Positions 1 to 6,448 of a stretch of DNA of 10,353 bases are shown one piece after another. The position numbers were made by a program, and so were the translations under genes. Numbering within the stretch: the stretch's first letter is position 1; each line of letters opens with the position of its first letter. Below the pieces are notes generated by a model, which ran no database searches, was not told the origin of the DNA, and worked only from the letters and a program-made list of their open reading frames with translations. The stretch comes from Candidatus Micrarchaeaceae archaeon (GTDB lineage Archaea; Micrarchaeota; Micrarchaeia; Micrarchaeales; CABMGC01). Location of the stretch: positions 1 to 10,353 of the forward strand of contig DAIDAD010000013.1 of the NCBI GenBank assembly GCA_027310795.1. The letters are read 5' to 3'.

Positions 1-12
1 ATATTTAATAAT
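1..12 (+). promoter_or_regulatory. Putative TATA box for rnhA
   Basis: An A/T-only stretch (ATATTTAATAAT) lies about 32-43 nt before the RNase HI start codon. An archaeal TATA box sits about 25 nt before the transcription start, so the mRNA would start near position 33 and have a leader of roughly 10 nt. No GGTGA-type ribosome site is visible in the leader. The window edge cuts off any upstream BRE, so support is only positional. Confidence 0.35.
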
Positions 13-43
13 ATGTGCAGCAACTCATCCATTTAGTGCTTGC

Positions 44-451
44 ATGCTTTTAAGGATATACACCGATGGCGCAGCAAGGGGCAACCCCGGCAAGAGCGCA
101 TCCGGCTATTCAGTGTATTCCGGCAGCAGGATATTATACAAAAATACTGAATACAATGGCACTGCGACGAACAACATTGCAGAGTACAAAGCCGTGATAA
201 ATGCCCTCCAGAGCGTGCTCCAGAAGATGGGCCCTGAAAATGACATTGAAATTTATTCGGACAGCAAGCTGATGGTGAACCAGATAAAGGGCAGCTACAA
301 GGTTAAGGACAAGGGATTGATGGAACAGCACGCCAAGGCGATGAAGCTGCTTTCCAGCTTCAGCAGCTATAAGATATACGACGTTCCAAGGGAGAACAGC
401 GGCATAGCTGCTGTCGATAAGGAATTAAACCTTTTCCTTGACAGGGCATGA
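44..451 (+). CDS. rnhA: Ribonuclease HI
   Basis: This 135-residue protein is a single RNase H domain, which cuts the RNA strand of RNA-DNA hybrids such as primers and R-loops, using two metal ions. The four acidic catalytic residues are visible: D8 in IYTDGAARGNPG, E47 in NNIAEYKA, D73 in YSDSKL and D125 in the C-terminal AAVDKELN helix. The V-P-R-E-N segment just before D125 matches the loop seen in other family members. The length is close to the compact archaeal and bacterial type 1 enzymes that lack the E. coli basic protrusion. The ATG start places the first strand (LLRIYTDG) where the family expects it, and no other in-frame start is seen upstream. The gene is followed within 50 bp by the AAA ATPase gene, which has its own TATA box, so the two need not be co-transcribed. 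Confidence 0.93.
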   Translation: MLLRIYTDGAARGNPGKSASGYSVYSGSRILYKNTEYNGTATNNIAEYKAVINALQSVLQKMGPENDIEIYSDSKLMVNQIKGSYKVKDKGLMEQHAKAMKLLSSFSSYKIYDVPRENSGIAAVDKELNLFLDRA

Positions 452-460
452 TATATAAAT
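451..460 (+). promoter_or_regulatory. TATA box for the TPR-AAA ATPase gene
   Basis: ATATATAAAT begins at the last base of the rnhA stop codon and lies 35-44 nt before the ATG at 495. Transcription would start near 480, giving a leader of about 15 nt that includes the proposed start. The match to the archaeal TATA consensus is good. If transcription starts here, translation can begin at 495 or at the internal ATG at 525. Confidence 0.5.
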
Positions 461-494
461 CTGGCATTGCAAGACATATTGACCGGTAATCAGC

Positions 495-3071
495 ATGGCA
501 ATCAGTGAGGCGGAAGATTCATCAATGTCGAAGAAGCACGTCCCTAGCCAGACTGCGAAGGAGCTCTACAAGAAGGCAGGCACGTTCTTTGAGAACAACC
601 AGTTCGACGAATCGATAGAGTACTATTCCAAGGCTATAAAACAGGACCCTGAATACGCGAGCGCATATTTCAACAGGGCGCTGTCATACGCCATAATGAA
701 CAAATACGAGAATGCTGTCAGGGATGCGGAAAAGGTACTGGAGATAGAGCCTGACAGTTATGACGCCCCTTACATAATGGGCGTGATAGCAGAATATCAG
801 AAGAACTACGACGGCGCGAAGGAGTGGTACGAAAAGGCCCTAGGAAGGAAACCGGATTACGAGCAGGCGAAGTCAAGGCTCGAGGCACTGGAAGCAAAGA
901 AAGACAAGGCGATGCCTGGACAGGCCCTTGACAAGGAGGACAATGCAAGATCTACAGTCGTTGAGGAAGGGCAGATAAGGAAGGTGAAGTGGCACGAATC
1001 GAAGATAAACTTCAACGATGTTGTTGGAATGAACAAGGAGAAGAAGCTCATATACGAGAACATAGTGCTTGCGATAAAGAAGCCTGAACTGCTCAAGGCA
1101 TACGGCAAGAAGCTCGGCCTAGGCGTCATATTCTACGGTCCGCCAGGTTGCGGAAAATGCGTCAGCGCTGACATGCGCGTCCTTCTTCCAGATGGCAGAT
1201 ATGTTGCAATAAAAGATGTGGTGGAGAACAAAGAACCAGAGGTACTTACGCTTACTCCGCAGCACAAGCTTGCAGTAAGTAAGGTCTCAGGATGGTGGAA
1301 GCTTGAGGGCAAGCCCCTATTGAGGATAACCACCAACAGGAACAGAATTCTTGAATGCACCCCTGAACACCCGCTACTGATGAAGGATGGCACATGGGCT
1401 GAAGCATCCACACTTAAGGAAGGGGCATGCATAGGCGTGCCTCGCGACATGCGCATATTCGGCTCCATGACAATGCGCGAATGCGAGGTCAAGCTCCTCG
1501 CATATTTCATAGCGGAAGGCGGGCTCACACAGGGCAAGGCGGCATTCACCAACGGCGACGTCGAGGTCCTTGAGGACTTCCAATCCGCAGCAAGGCAGCT
1601 TGATTCCCTATTGCACATAAACGTGCAGTCGAAAGACGGAAGGATAATGACTATGTATGTGAACGGCGGCCATACGGGAGGCAAGGAAAGGAACAGAATG
1701 CAGCAGTTCCTTGACAGCGCAGGACTTTCTTTTACAAGCTCGTACGACAAGCATGTCCCTGAAATAGTATACACTTTGCCAAAGCACCTTCTTGCGCTCT
1801 TCCTCAACAGGCTATTCACAGGGGATGGCTGGTTCCAGGTGCACAAGCCACAGGAAGGGATATATGGGATCAAAAGAACAAGGACTATCGGTTATTCAAG
1901 CAACTCCGAAAGGCTGGTCAGGGACGTGCAGCATCTTCTGCTGCGCTTCGGAATACTATCTAACATTTACCATAAGGGCTCAGGCCACTGGGAGCTCATC
2001 ATCTCAAGAGGCAGGGATGTGGACATATTCATAGATGAGATAGGGCTTTTCGGAAGCAAGGCTGCAGGCATGACAAAACGCAAAAACATCTGGTCAAAGA
2101 TAAAAAAGAAGGGCGGCAACAAGGTGGTTTACGAAGAGATAATCAAGATAGAAAAGCTGCCTGCTCCTGATTACGTTTATGACCTAACAGTTGAAGATAC
2201 GCATAACTTCATTGCAAACGAATTCTTCGTCCACAACACCTATTTCGTCAATGCAATCGGTGGGGAGACAAAGTCAAAGGTATTGATAGCGGCGATAAAC
2301 GAGATAGTGGACATGTATGCGGGAAATACTGAGAAGAACATGCATGCGATTTTCGAGCAGGCGAGGAAGAACACCCCGTGCATAGTCTTCTTCGACGAGC
2401 TTGACGCGCTAGGCGTCAAGAGGGGAGGAGACGGCGGAGGTGGCGGAGAGGGCCAGAGCTTCATGAGGATGGCAGTCAACCAGTTCCTGCAGGAGATGGA
2501 CGGCGTTGAGAAGAACCCCGAAGGCATATTCATAATAGGCGCAACGAACCAGCCATGGGACATAGACCCTGCACTGAAGAGGAGCAAGAGGTTCGGCGAG
2601 TCTATATACATCCCGCCGCCGGACTACAAGACGAGGAAGAACGCATTCATATACAACACAAAGAATATGCCGCTTGCAAACATATCATACGGCAGGCTTG
2701 CCAGGGCGACGACGGGGTTCTCGCAGGCAGACATAGAGGAGATATGCGACAAGGCAGCGCTCATACCTGCTGCCGAAGAGGACAGGACGGGAAAGCGGCG
2801 CAATATAACAATGGCGGACTTCCTGAGCATGATCAAGAACAGAGGCAACACCCTTGATGAATGGTATTCGATGATAAAGAAGGAGATAATATCAAAGACA
2901 GAGGTCCAGATAGTCGACGGGAAGAAGCAGGAGATAGTGAAGGAGGGCAAGCTATCATCGGAGGAGAAGGCAAGGTACAAGCCGCTGATCAAGGACGTTA
3001 AGAGGAATTCAAACCCGGTTTACGGCAGCGTTAAGAAATTCATGAGGCTCTTTGCGCTGCATGTTTTCTAG
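495..3071 (+). CDS. TPR-AAA ATPase interrupted by a P-loop intein
   Basis: An 858-residue precursor that should splice to a 498-residue AAA+ ATPase. The N-terminus (about residues 20-121) holds three tetratricopeptide repeats, a protein-binding scaffold, followed by a charged linker. The AAA module begins near residue 165 (FNDVVGMN). Walker A is GPPGCGK (215-221), completed by T582 after the intein. Later motifs are the aromatic pore loop MYAG (607-610, Y608), Walker B FFDELD (632-637), VNQFLQEMDG, sensor 1 GATNQ with N685, the likely arginine fingers R696/R699, and the GFSQADI helix (741-747). The order matches the Cdc48/Vps4/proteasomal ATPase group, with one AAA domain only. The likely job is ATP-driven unfolding or disassembly of substrates held by the TPRs; the substrate is unknown. 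A Gly-rich insert (644-653) lies just after Walker B. M11 (position 525) is an alternative start. Neither the usual MIT, OB nor Cdc48 N-domain is seen. Confidence 0.88.
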   Translation: MAISEAEDSSMSKKHVPSQTAKELYKKAGTFFENNQFDESIEYYSKAIKQDPEYASAYFNRALSYAIMNKYENAVRDAEKVLEIEPDSYDAPYIMGVIAEYQKNYDGAKEWYEKALGRKPDYEQAKSRLEALEAKKDKAMPGQALDKEDNARSTVVEEGQIRKVKWHESKINFNDVVGMNKEKKLIYENIVLAIKKPELLKAYGKKLGLGVIFYGPPGCGKCVSADMRVLLPDGRYVAIKDVVENKEPEVLTLTPQHKLAVSKVSGWWKLEGKPLLRITTNRNRILECTPEHPLLMKDGTWAEASTLKEGACIGVPRDMRIFGSMTMRECEVKLLAYFIAEGGLTQGKAAFTNGDVEVLEDFQSAARQLDSLLHINVQSKDGRIMTMYVNGGHTGGKERNRMQQFLDSAGLSFTSSYDKHVPEIVYTLPKHLLALFLNRLFTGDGWFQVHKPQEGIYGIKRTRTIGYSSNSERLVRDVQHLLLRFGILSNIYHKGSGHWELIISRGRDVDIFIDEIGLFGSKAAGMTKRKNIWSKIKKKGGNKVVYEEIIKIEKLPAPDYVYDLTVEDTHNFIANEFFVHNTYFVNAIGGETKSKVLIAAINEIVDMYAGNTEKNMHAIFEQARKNTPCIVFFDELDALGVKRGGDGGGGGEGQSFMRMAVNQFLQEMDGVEKNPEGIFIIGATNQPWDIDPALKRSKRFGESIYIPPPDYKTRKNAFIYNTKNMPLANISYGRLARATTGFSQADIEEICDKAALIPAAEEDRTGKRRNITMADFLSMIKNRGNTLDEWYSMIKKEIISKTEVQIVDGKKQEIVKEGKLSSEEKARYKPLIKDVKRNSNPVYGSVKKFMRLFALHVF
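552..857 (+). other. Three tandem TPR repeats in the AAA ATPase
   Basis: Residues 20-121 form three 34-residue units with TPR-type spacing of small and aromatic residues. They start near AKELYKKAGTFFENNQFDES, SAYFNRALSYAIMNKYENA and DAPYIMGVIAEYQKNYDGA, and each ends in a helix followed by a D/E/K-P turn (QDPEY, IEPDS, RKPDY). TPRs bind peptides or partner proteins; here they probably recruit substrates or adaptors to the ATPase ring. Confidence 0.85.
1158..2237 (+). mobile_element. Intein with LAGLIDADG homing endonuclease
   Basis: A 360-residue in-frame intein sits between K221 and T582 of the AAA protein, exactly inside Walker A (GPPGCGK / T). Splicing motifs are complete: Cys1, block B with T68-P-E-H71 (intein numbering), block F near YDLTVEDTHNFIANEF, then the terminal His359-Asn360, with Thr as the first C-extein residue. 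Between the splicing blocks lies a LAGLIDADG endonuclease with both active-site motifs, LLAYFIAEGG (acid E120) and FLNRLFTGDGW (acid D223), plus a block H-like region near residues 245-270. No stop or frameshift is seen, so splicing and homing may both be intact. P-loops of ATPases such as RFC, MCM and V-ATPase are known intein sites. By hand count, Arg codon CGC is used 6 times in 21 within the intein but once in 21 in the flanking host parts, which fits transfer from elsewhere. Confidence 0.94.
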
Positions 3072-3089
3072 AAGGAAAGCGGGCATATG

Positions 3090-3098
3090 TTTAAATTA
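3090..3098 (+). promoter_or_regulatory. Putative TATA box for the 212-residue gene
   Basis: TTTAAATTA lies 52-60 nt before the proposed TTG start at 3150 in the 78-bp gap after the AAA gene. Transcription would start near 3120, giving a leader of about 30 nt. The gap shows no clear terminator hairpin. The nearby ATG at 3087 is in frame with the gene but meets TAG at 3111, so it cannot be the start. Confidence 0.4.
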
Positions 3099-3149
3099 TT
3101 AACTCGTGAGTAGGTTCTTGTTCTTCAGCTGCAGGCGACGAGTGGTTGT

Positions 3150-3788
3150 TTGGCGATCAAAGAAAGCATAACCAGCATAAATGATTTATCGCAGGGAAGG
3201 GGAAGCCTTGACAGGATTGCCCTCAAGGAAGTCATAAGGAAGAAATGGGAGTCCGAGTTCGACCAGGGGAAAGCACCAAGCAAGGAAGTGAAGGAGCAGC
3301 TTGGCGTGCATGCGTCGAACATGAAGGGCATACTGAACAATTACGATTACGAGATATTCTGCATGCCGAACATAATTGCAAACACAAAGTCCATGTCAAA
3401 GCCTGAGGTCAAGGAATATCTGAAGCACATGGAGGCGCTTGCCGTTGGTTATTCCTCTGTGTTCAACAGCGACCTTGCAACGCTTATCCTGATAGGCATA
3501 ACCTGCAAGTCAAGGAACGTGCATTCGATAGCAAGGTACTACGAAACACTCTCTTTCGACATAAGCAAACGCATATCGCGCTATGAAAAAATGCTGCAGA
3601 AGAATTCGGACTTTGCAAGCAGGATAAACTACGAGATAAAGACAGCAGAATCAGGTTTCTTCAGATTCCTCAGGAAGAAGAGGGTGACCAGGTTAAGGAC
3701 AAGGGCGAGCGCAAGGTCAATAAAGATAAAAAAGATACAGGGAAAGCTTTCAAGGTACGGTGAGGTAAAGGCGAAGATGTCAAGATGA
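3150..3788 (+). CDS. Unrecognised helical, basic protein
   Basis: I do not recognise this 212-residue protein. It appears mostly alpha-helical. Residues 20-60 are charged and include a possible helix-turn-helix-like stretch (KEVKEQLGVHASNMKGI). The middle has a short hydrophobic helix (LATLILIGITC, 109-119), too short and isolated to be a confident membrane segment. The end from about residue 168 (FFRFLRKKRVTRLRTRAS) is strongly basic and could bind RNA, DNA or acidic lipids. There is no signal peptide. The start is probably TTG at 3150, because the frame has no ATG before residue 58 and upstream codons run into a stop at 3111. It lies 78 bp after the AAA gene on the same strand and probably has its own promoter, but a read-through transcript with the ATPase is possible. 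Coding style matches the neighbours, so it looks like a genuine lineage gene. Confidence 0.75.
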   Translation: MAIKESITSINDLSQGRGSLDRIALKEVIRKKWESEFDQGKAPSKEVKEQLGVHASNMKGILNNYDYEIFCMPNIIANTKSMSKPEVKEYLKHMEALAVGYSSVFNSDLATLILIGITCKSRNVHSIARYYETLSFDISKRISRYEKMLQKNSDFASRINYEIKTAESGFFRFLRKKRVTRLRTRASARSIKIKKIQGKLSRYGEVKAKMSR

Positions 3789-3790
3789 CA

Positions 3791-3901
3791 TTACTTCTTG
3801 AAGAACCTTACTCTCACAACAGGCTTGTTCTCAAATTCGCGCAAAGCGGTATATGCTATGAAAGAAAAGAGGAGCAACTCAAGCCCTATCTTCTTTTCCA
3901 C
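3791..3901 (-). CDS. Possible 36-residue small protein
   Basis: A minus-strand ORF of 36 codons starts with GTG at 3901 and ends with TAA at 3793-3791. It lies between two tail-to-tail genes, 20 bp after the end of the surface-protein gene and 2 bp from the end of the 212-residue gene. The peptide has a hydrophobic core (IGLELLLFSFIAYTAL) and a basic tail (VVRVRFFKK), as expected of a small membrane-associated peptide. A GGTG sits in the upstream GGTGTAGTG but is too close to the GTG to act as a normal ribosome site. It could be a chance ORF or the remnant of a larger gene. Confidence 0.3.
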   Translation of the reverse strand: MEKKIGLELLLFSFIAYTALREFENKPVVRVRFFKK

Positions 3902-3921
3902 TACACCACTTAAATGAAACT

Positions 3922-6384
3922 TCAGGCTACTCCGCCGAAGGTTGCAGAGGGCATGGCTGCATCAGGCGGATAAGCCCTTATCCTGAACCAGTAGAAAGGA
4001 CCAGAGGCGGCATTCGCCCCCTGGTTGTTGACGACGCCCATGCCTTCGCTGCCTGAACTTCCGGAGCTGAAGTTATAAGTCAAAACGCCATAGTCGTAGC
4101 TCACATAGTTTTTTATGCTGCTTGCCGCCGGGTAGTATACCGAGTAAACATGCTGACCCGACAAAATACCTGTGGCCTGAGGAGAAAGTACAGTGACTGT
4201 GTATGCTCCAGCGCCTGTGTAATACACATCCGGCCCGCTTGTAACATACAGATAGCCATTAACAGGGTTTACAGCTACTTTTGTAGAAGGAACTCCAATG
4301 TCTGTCCGGTCCACAACCTCGTTGATGGTTGTGTTTATTATGTCTATGTTGTCCTTGTTCCAGCTTGTAGTGTACAAAGACTTTCCGTCGGGAGAAATCG
4401 CTATGCCGTCAGGCTGCGAATCGACGTTTATGCTATTCGTTATAGTGTTCGAAGCCACGTTTATCTGCAATACATTGCTGTCCCCTTCATTTACGACATA
4501 CGCTGTGCCGCCGTTTGACGTGAAGGCAAAGCCCCTTGGCGTTGTGCCTACGGCAAGGGTGGCCAGCACCGTATGCGTTGATGGATTTATAACATATACT
4601 TTTTTGTTCGAGTCTGAGGCCACATATATAAGCCCGCTTGAAGGCACTGTGCCAACGGCTGCGGGCTCCCCTGCGGTGCTTATGTGATTTGAAATGCTAT
4701 TGTCAGGTACAACAGCATAGTACGTCAAGCCAGTATTTTTAGACCCCCAGTAAACCGTATCGCTTCCCAGATCAGATGATACGCCTGCGGCCTGGCCTGT
4801 ACCGGTTATTGTGTTAACAACGCTGTTTGTCTTAGTGCTTGTTATGTTCACCCAGTAAGTCGTATATCCGCTCACATAAACATAGTTGCCATCAGGAGTC
4901 ACTGCGACTGCATAAGGGCCTTTTCCTATAGCGATATTCTTCAGCACAGATTCAGTCGACGTGCTTATTATAGTCAAAACGTTCCCTGTGCCTATGCCTC
5001 CTGCGCCAAACCCCGCGGTATACGCATACTGGCCGTTCGGGCTTACCGCTATTCCCAAGTCCTTGTCTGTAGTTGTTATGGTAGCCACGGTGTTAAGGTA
5101 ATATCTCAGCATCAAACTGCCTCCGGGGAACTGGCTGCTGCCGAATGCGTTGCCTGCCAATGCGCTCTGCAGCTCCCACGCAGGGCCTGAATTTCCCGAC
5201 GTGCTCACATAGCCGAAGAGCTCAGGGTTTGAATTTGACGCAGAAGGCACGGTCCCGTAGAAATCAAGTATCTGGTTCAGATTCTGCCCGTATTTAGCTG
5301 AGCTTACAGCATAGCTGCTCGACGCCGGGATGGCCAGTCCGTTGTTTACTACTGCTCCTGAGCAGGACCAACCTGAAGGGCACGCACTGCCTGCAAAGTC
5401 CTGATAAGCTGTGAACACGACATTGCCGTCATCATAAGCTGCGTATGGCGTGCTTAATGTAGGCGCCTCTCCTGTAGGGCCCGCTGCGGACAGTACACTG
5501 CTTGTCATGAAATTCATATATATCAAAATGCTGTTACTCGCGGCTATGCCGTTTGGCAAGTTCACCCAGACAATTGTGTTTGTAGAGGAGCTTGAAGCCC
5601 CCGACTCGACCCACGCGTTAAGCACAGTGCCGCTGTCTCCAGGGCCCGTTGTGAACTCGACATTGTCCCAGTTGCTGTTTATGTACGATGCATAAGTTGC
5701 GCTGTCAACAGTTATCATGTCCTGGAAAGGCGCAGGGGTCGCAGTCGGTTGCGAGTTTGTAAGCGTTATCGGCACATAGAACACGTTGGTTATCGTAGAG
5801 GTAGAAGTTGACTTCAGGGACGTGGTTGTCGTTGAAGTGGAGCTTGTAGAAGAATAAGTGGAGAGTATCTGGGGAACTATCGTCTGCGTCACAAAAGTCG
5901 AGAATGAGCCTGTGTAGGTTACGTTCTGGAAAGTGCATTGCGCCGTGTACACGTAATACAGCGGAGAGTTGCAGTAGCCTGCTCTGACTATATATGACCC
6001 GATGACCTGCTGGCTGTTTTTCCTTATCCCATTTACAGGGGCTATGCATGTCACCTGGTTCGCAGGAAGTATCAGCGACGGAGTGCATGTGCCTGCGTAT
6101 GTCACATTGCCTATTATTACATTGGCTCCAAGTACATTCACAGGTACGCTCTGCTGGTTCTTGAGATACAGGAAGACCATCGAATTGCCTGCTATCGTGT
6201 TTGAAAAGAACTGCGCGTTAAGGCAGTAGAACCCGCTGAACGCGTTGCACTGCACGTTCTGCAGCGAGCCCTGCGATGTGAAGGCGAGCAATAGTATGAA
6301 GGCGAGGAACAGTGCGGCTATTATCAGCATGAACCCGTAGACGGAAAGGAATTCAATCGCTGTTTGGCCCTTCATGGTAATCAT
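3922..6384 (-). CDS. Surface protein: pilin signal, DUF2341, beta-propeller
   Basis: This protein of about 820 residues is probably anchored at or assembled on the cell surface. It opens with a class III (type IV pilin-like) signal: MKGQTAIEFLSVYGF followed by a long hydrophobic helix. Cleavage is expected between G6 and Q7, which leaves Glu at +5, as in archaeal pilins handled by FlaK/EppA-type peptidases. A Cys-rich beta region (about 40-170) follows, then a Ser/Thr linker (174-200), a DUF2341-like domain (202-330), a lectin-like first half (331-430), seven YVTN-type propeller blades (431-738) and an ending (739-820) with YWFRIRAYPP that resembles the end of the same lectin-like domain. Several N-X-S/T sequons suggest glycosylation. 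I place the start at ATG 6384, with 6375 as alternative. The open frame extends to 6873, but that part is antisense to ksgA and does not look real. A role in adhesion or cell contact is inference. Confidence 0.85.
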   Translation of the reverse strand: MITMKGQTAIEFLSVYGFMLIIAALFLAFILLLAFTSQGSLQNVQCNAFSGFYCLNAQFFSNTIAGNSMVFLYLKNQQSVPVNVLGANVIIGNVTYAGTCTPSLILPANQVTCIAPVNGIRKNSQQVIGSYIVRAGYCNSPLYYVYTAQCTFQNVTYTGSFSTFVTQTIVPQILSTYSSTSSTSTTTTSLKSTSTSTITNVFYVPITLTNSQPTATPAPFQDMITVDSATYASYINSNWDNVEFTTGPGDSGTVLNAWVESGASSSSTNTIVWVNLPNGIAASNSILIYMNFMTSSVLSAAGPTGEAPTLSTPYAAYDDGNVVFTAYQDFAGSACPSGWSCSGAVVNNGLAIPASSSYAVSSAKYGQNLNQILDFYGTVPSASNSNPELFGYVSTSGNSGPAWELQSALAGNAFGSSQFPGGSLMLRYYLNTVATITTTDKDLGIAVSPNGQYAYTAGFGAGGIGTGNVLTIISTSTESVLKNIAIGKGPYAVAVTPDGNYVYVSGYTTYWVNITSTKTNSVVNTITGTGQAAGVSSDLGSDTVYWGSKNTGLTYYAVVPDNSISNHISTAGEPAAVGTVPSSGLIYVASDSNKKVYVINPSTHTVLATLAVGTTPRGFAFTSNGGTAYVVNEGDSNVLQINVASNTITNSINVDSQPDGIAISPDGKSLYTTSWNKDNIDIINTTINEVVDRTDIGVPSTKVAVNPVNGYLYVTSGPDVYYTGAGAYTVTVLSPQATGILSGQHVYSVYYPAASSIKNYVSYDYGVLTYNFSSGSSGSEGMGVVNNQGANAASGPFYWFRIRAYPPDAAMPSATFGGVA
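4171..5094 (-). repeat. Seven-bladed YVTN-type beta-propeller repeats
   Basis: Residues 431-738 of the surface protein contain repeating units of about 42 residues, with signatures such as GIAVSPNGQYAYTAG, AVAVTPDGNYVYVSG, GFAFTSNGGTAYVVN, GIAISPDGKSLYTTS and VAVNPVNGYLYVTSG. I count seven. The short strand NTVATITTT at the front would complete the last blade, which is the usual closing arrangement of propellers. The blades have drifted apart, so the DNA is not a tandem repeat. YVTN propellers occur in many archaeal surface proteins as interaction modules. Confidence 0.8.
5785..5865 (-). other. Ser/Thr-rich linker in the surface protein
   Basis: Residues 174-200 are almost entirely Ser and Thr (for example STSSTSTTTTS). 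They separate the pilin-like N-terminal part from the DUF2341-like domain. Such a linker is probably extended and O-glycosylated, and would hold the distal domains away from the membrane. This is inference from composition. Confidence 0.7.
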
Positions 6385-6393
6385 GTGATGTGC

Positions 6394-6406
6394 TAATTTA
6401 ATTAAT
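6394..6406 (-). promoter_or_regulatory. Alternative TATA-like box for the surface protein
   Basis: On the minus strand the sequence reads ATTAATTAAATTA, centred about 25 nt upstream of the ATG at 6375. If used, the message would start at or next to that ATG and be leaderless, favouring MKGQ as the true start. If the more distant ATATAAAG at 6423-6430 is used, the leader would be about 18-25 nt. The sequence alone does not decide between them. Confidence 0.3.
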
Positions 6407-6422
6407 ATGATTAAATGATAAA

Positions 6423-6430
6423 CTTTATAT
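6423..6430. promoter_or_regulatory. TATA element shared by divergent genes
   Basis: CTTTATAT on the plus strand reads ATATAAAG on the minus strand, so one element can look like a TATA box in both directions. On the plus side it lies 19-26 nt before the TTG of ksgA, so that transcript would start at or near the start codon and be leaderless. On the minus side it lies 39-46 nt before the ATG of the surface protein at 6384. The 64-bp intergenic region is very A/T-rich. Confidence 0.45.
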
Positions 6431-6448
6431 TGTTGTATAAGTGATGCC

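Noticed and set aside
1133..1873. 246-codon minus-strand ORF antisense to the intein
   Set aside because: Its peptide is Ser/Pro/Cys-rich with no recognisable motif, and the plus strand here encodes clear Walker A, splicing and endonuclease motifs.
3087..3113. ATG upstream of and in frame with the 212-residue protein
   Set aside because: It reaches TAG after eight codons and overlaps the proposed TATA box, so it is neither the start nor a convincing leader peptide.
4171..5094. Propeller region as a DNA tandem repeat
   Set aside because: Repeats are visible only in the protein; blades differ too much in DNA to count as a nucleotide repeat.
5705..6088. 127-codon minus-strand ORF in a second frame of the surface-protein gene
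   Set aside because: It lies fully within the Cys-rich and Ser/Thr-linker part of the surface protein and shows no family features; it looks like a by-product of codon composition.
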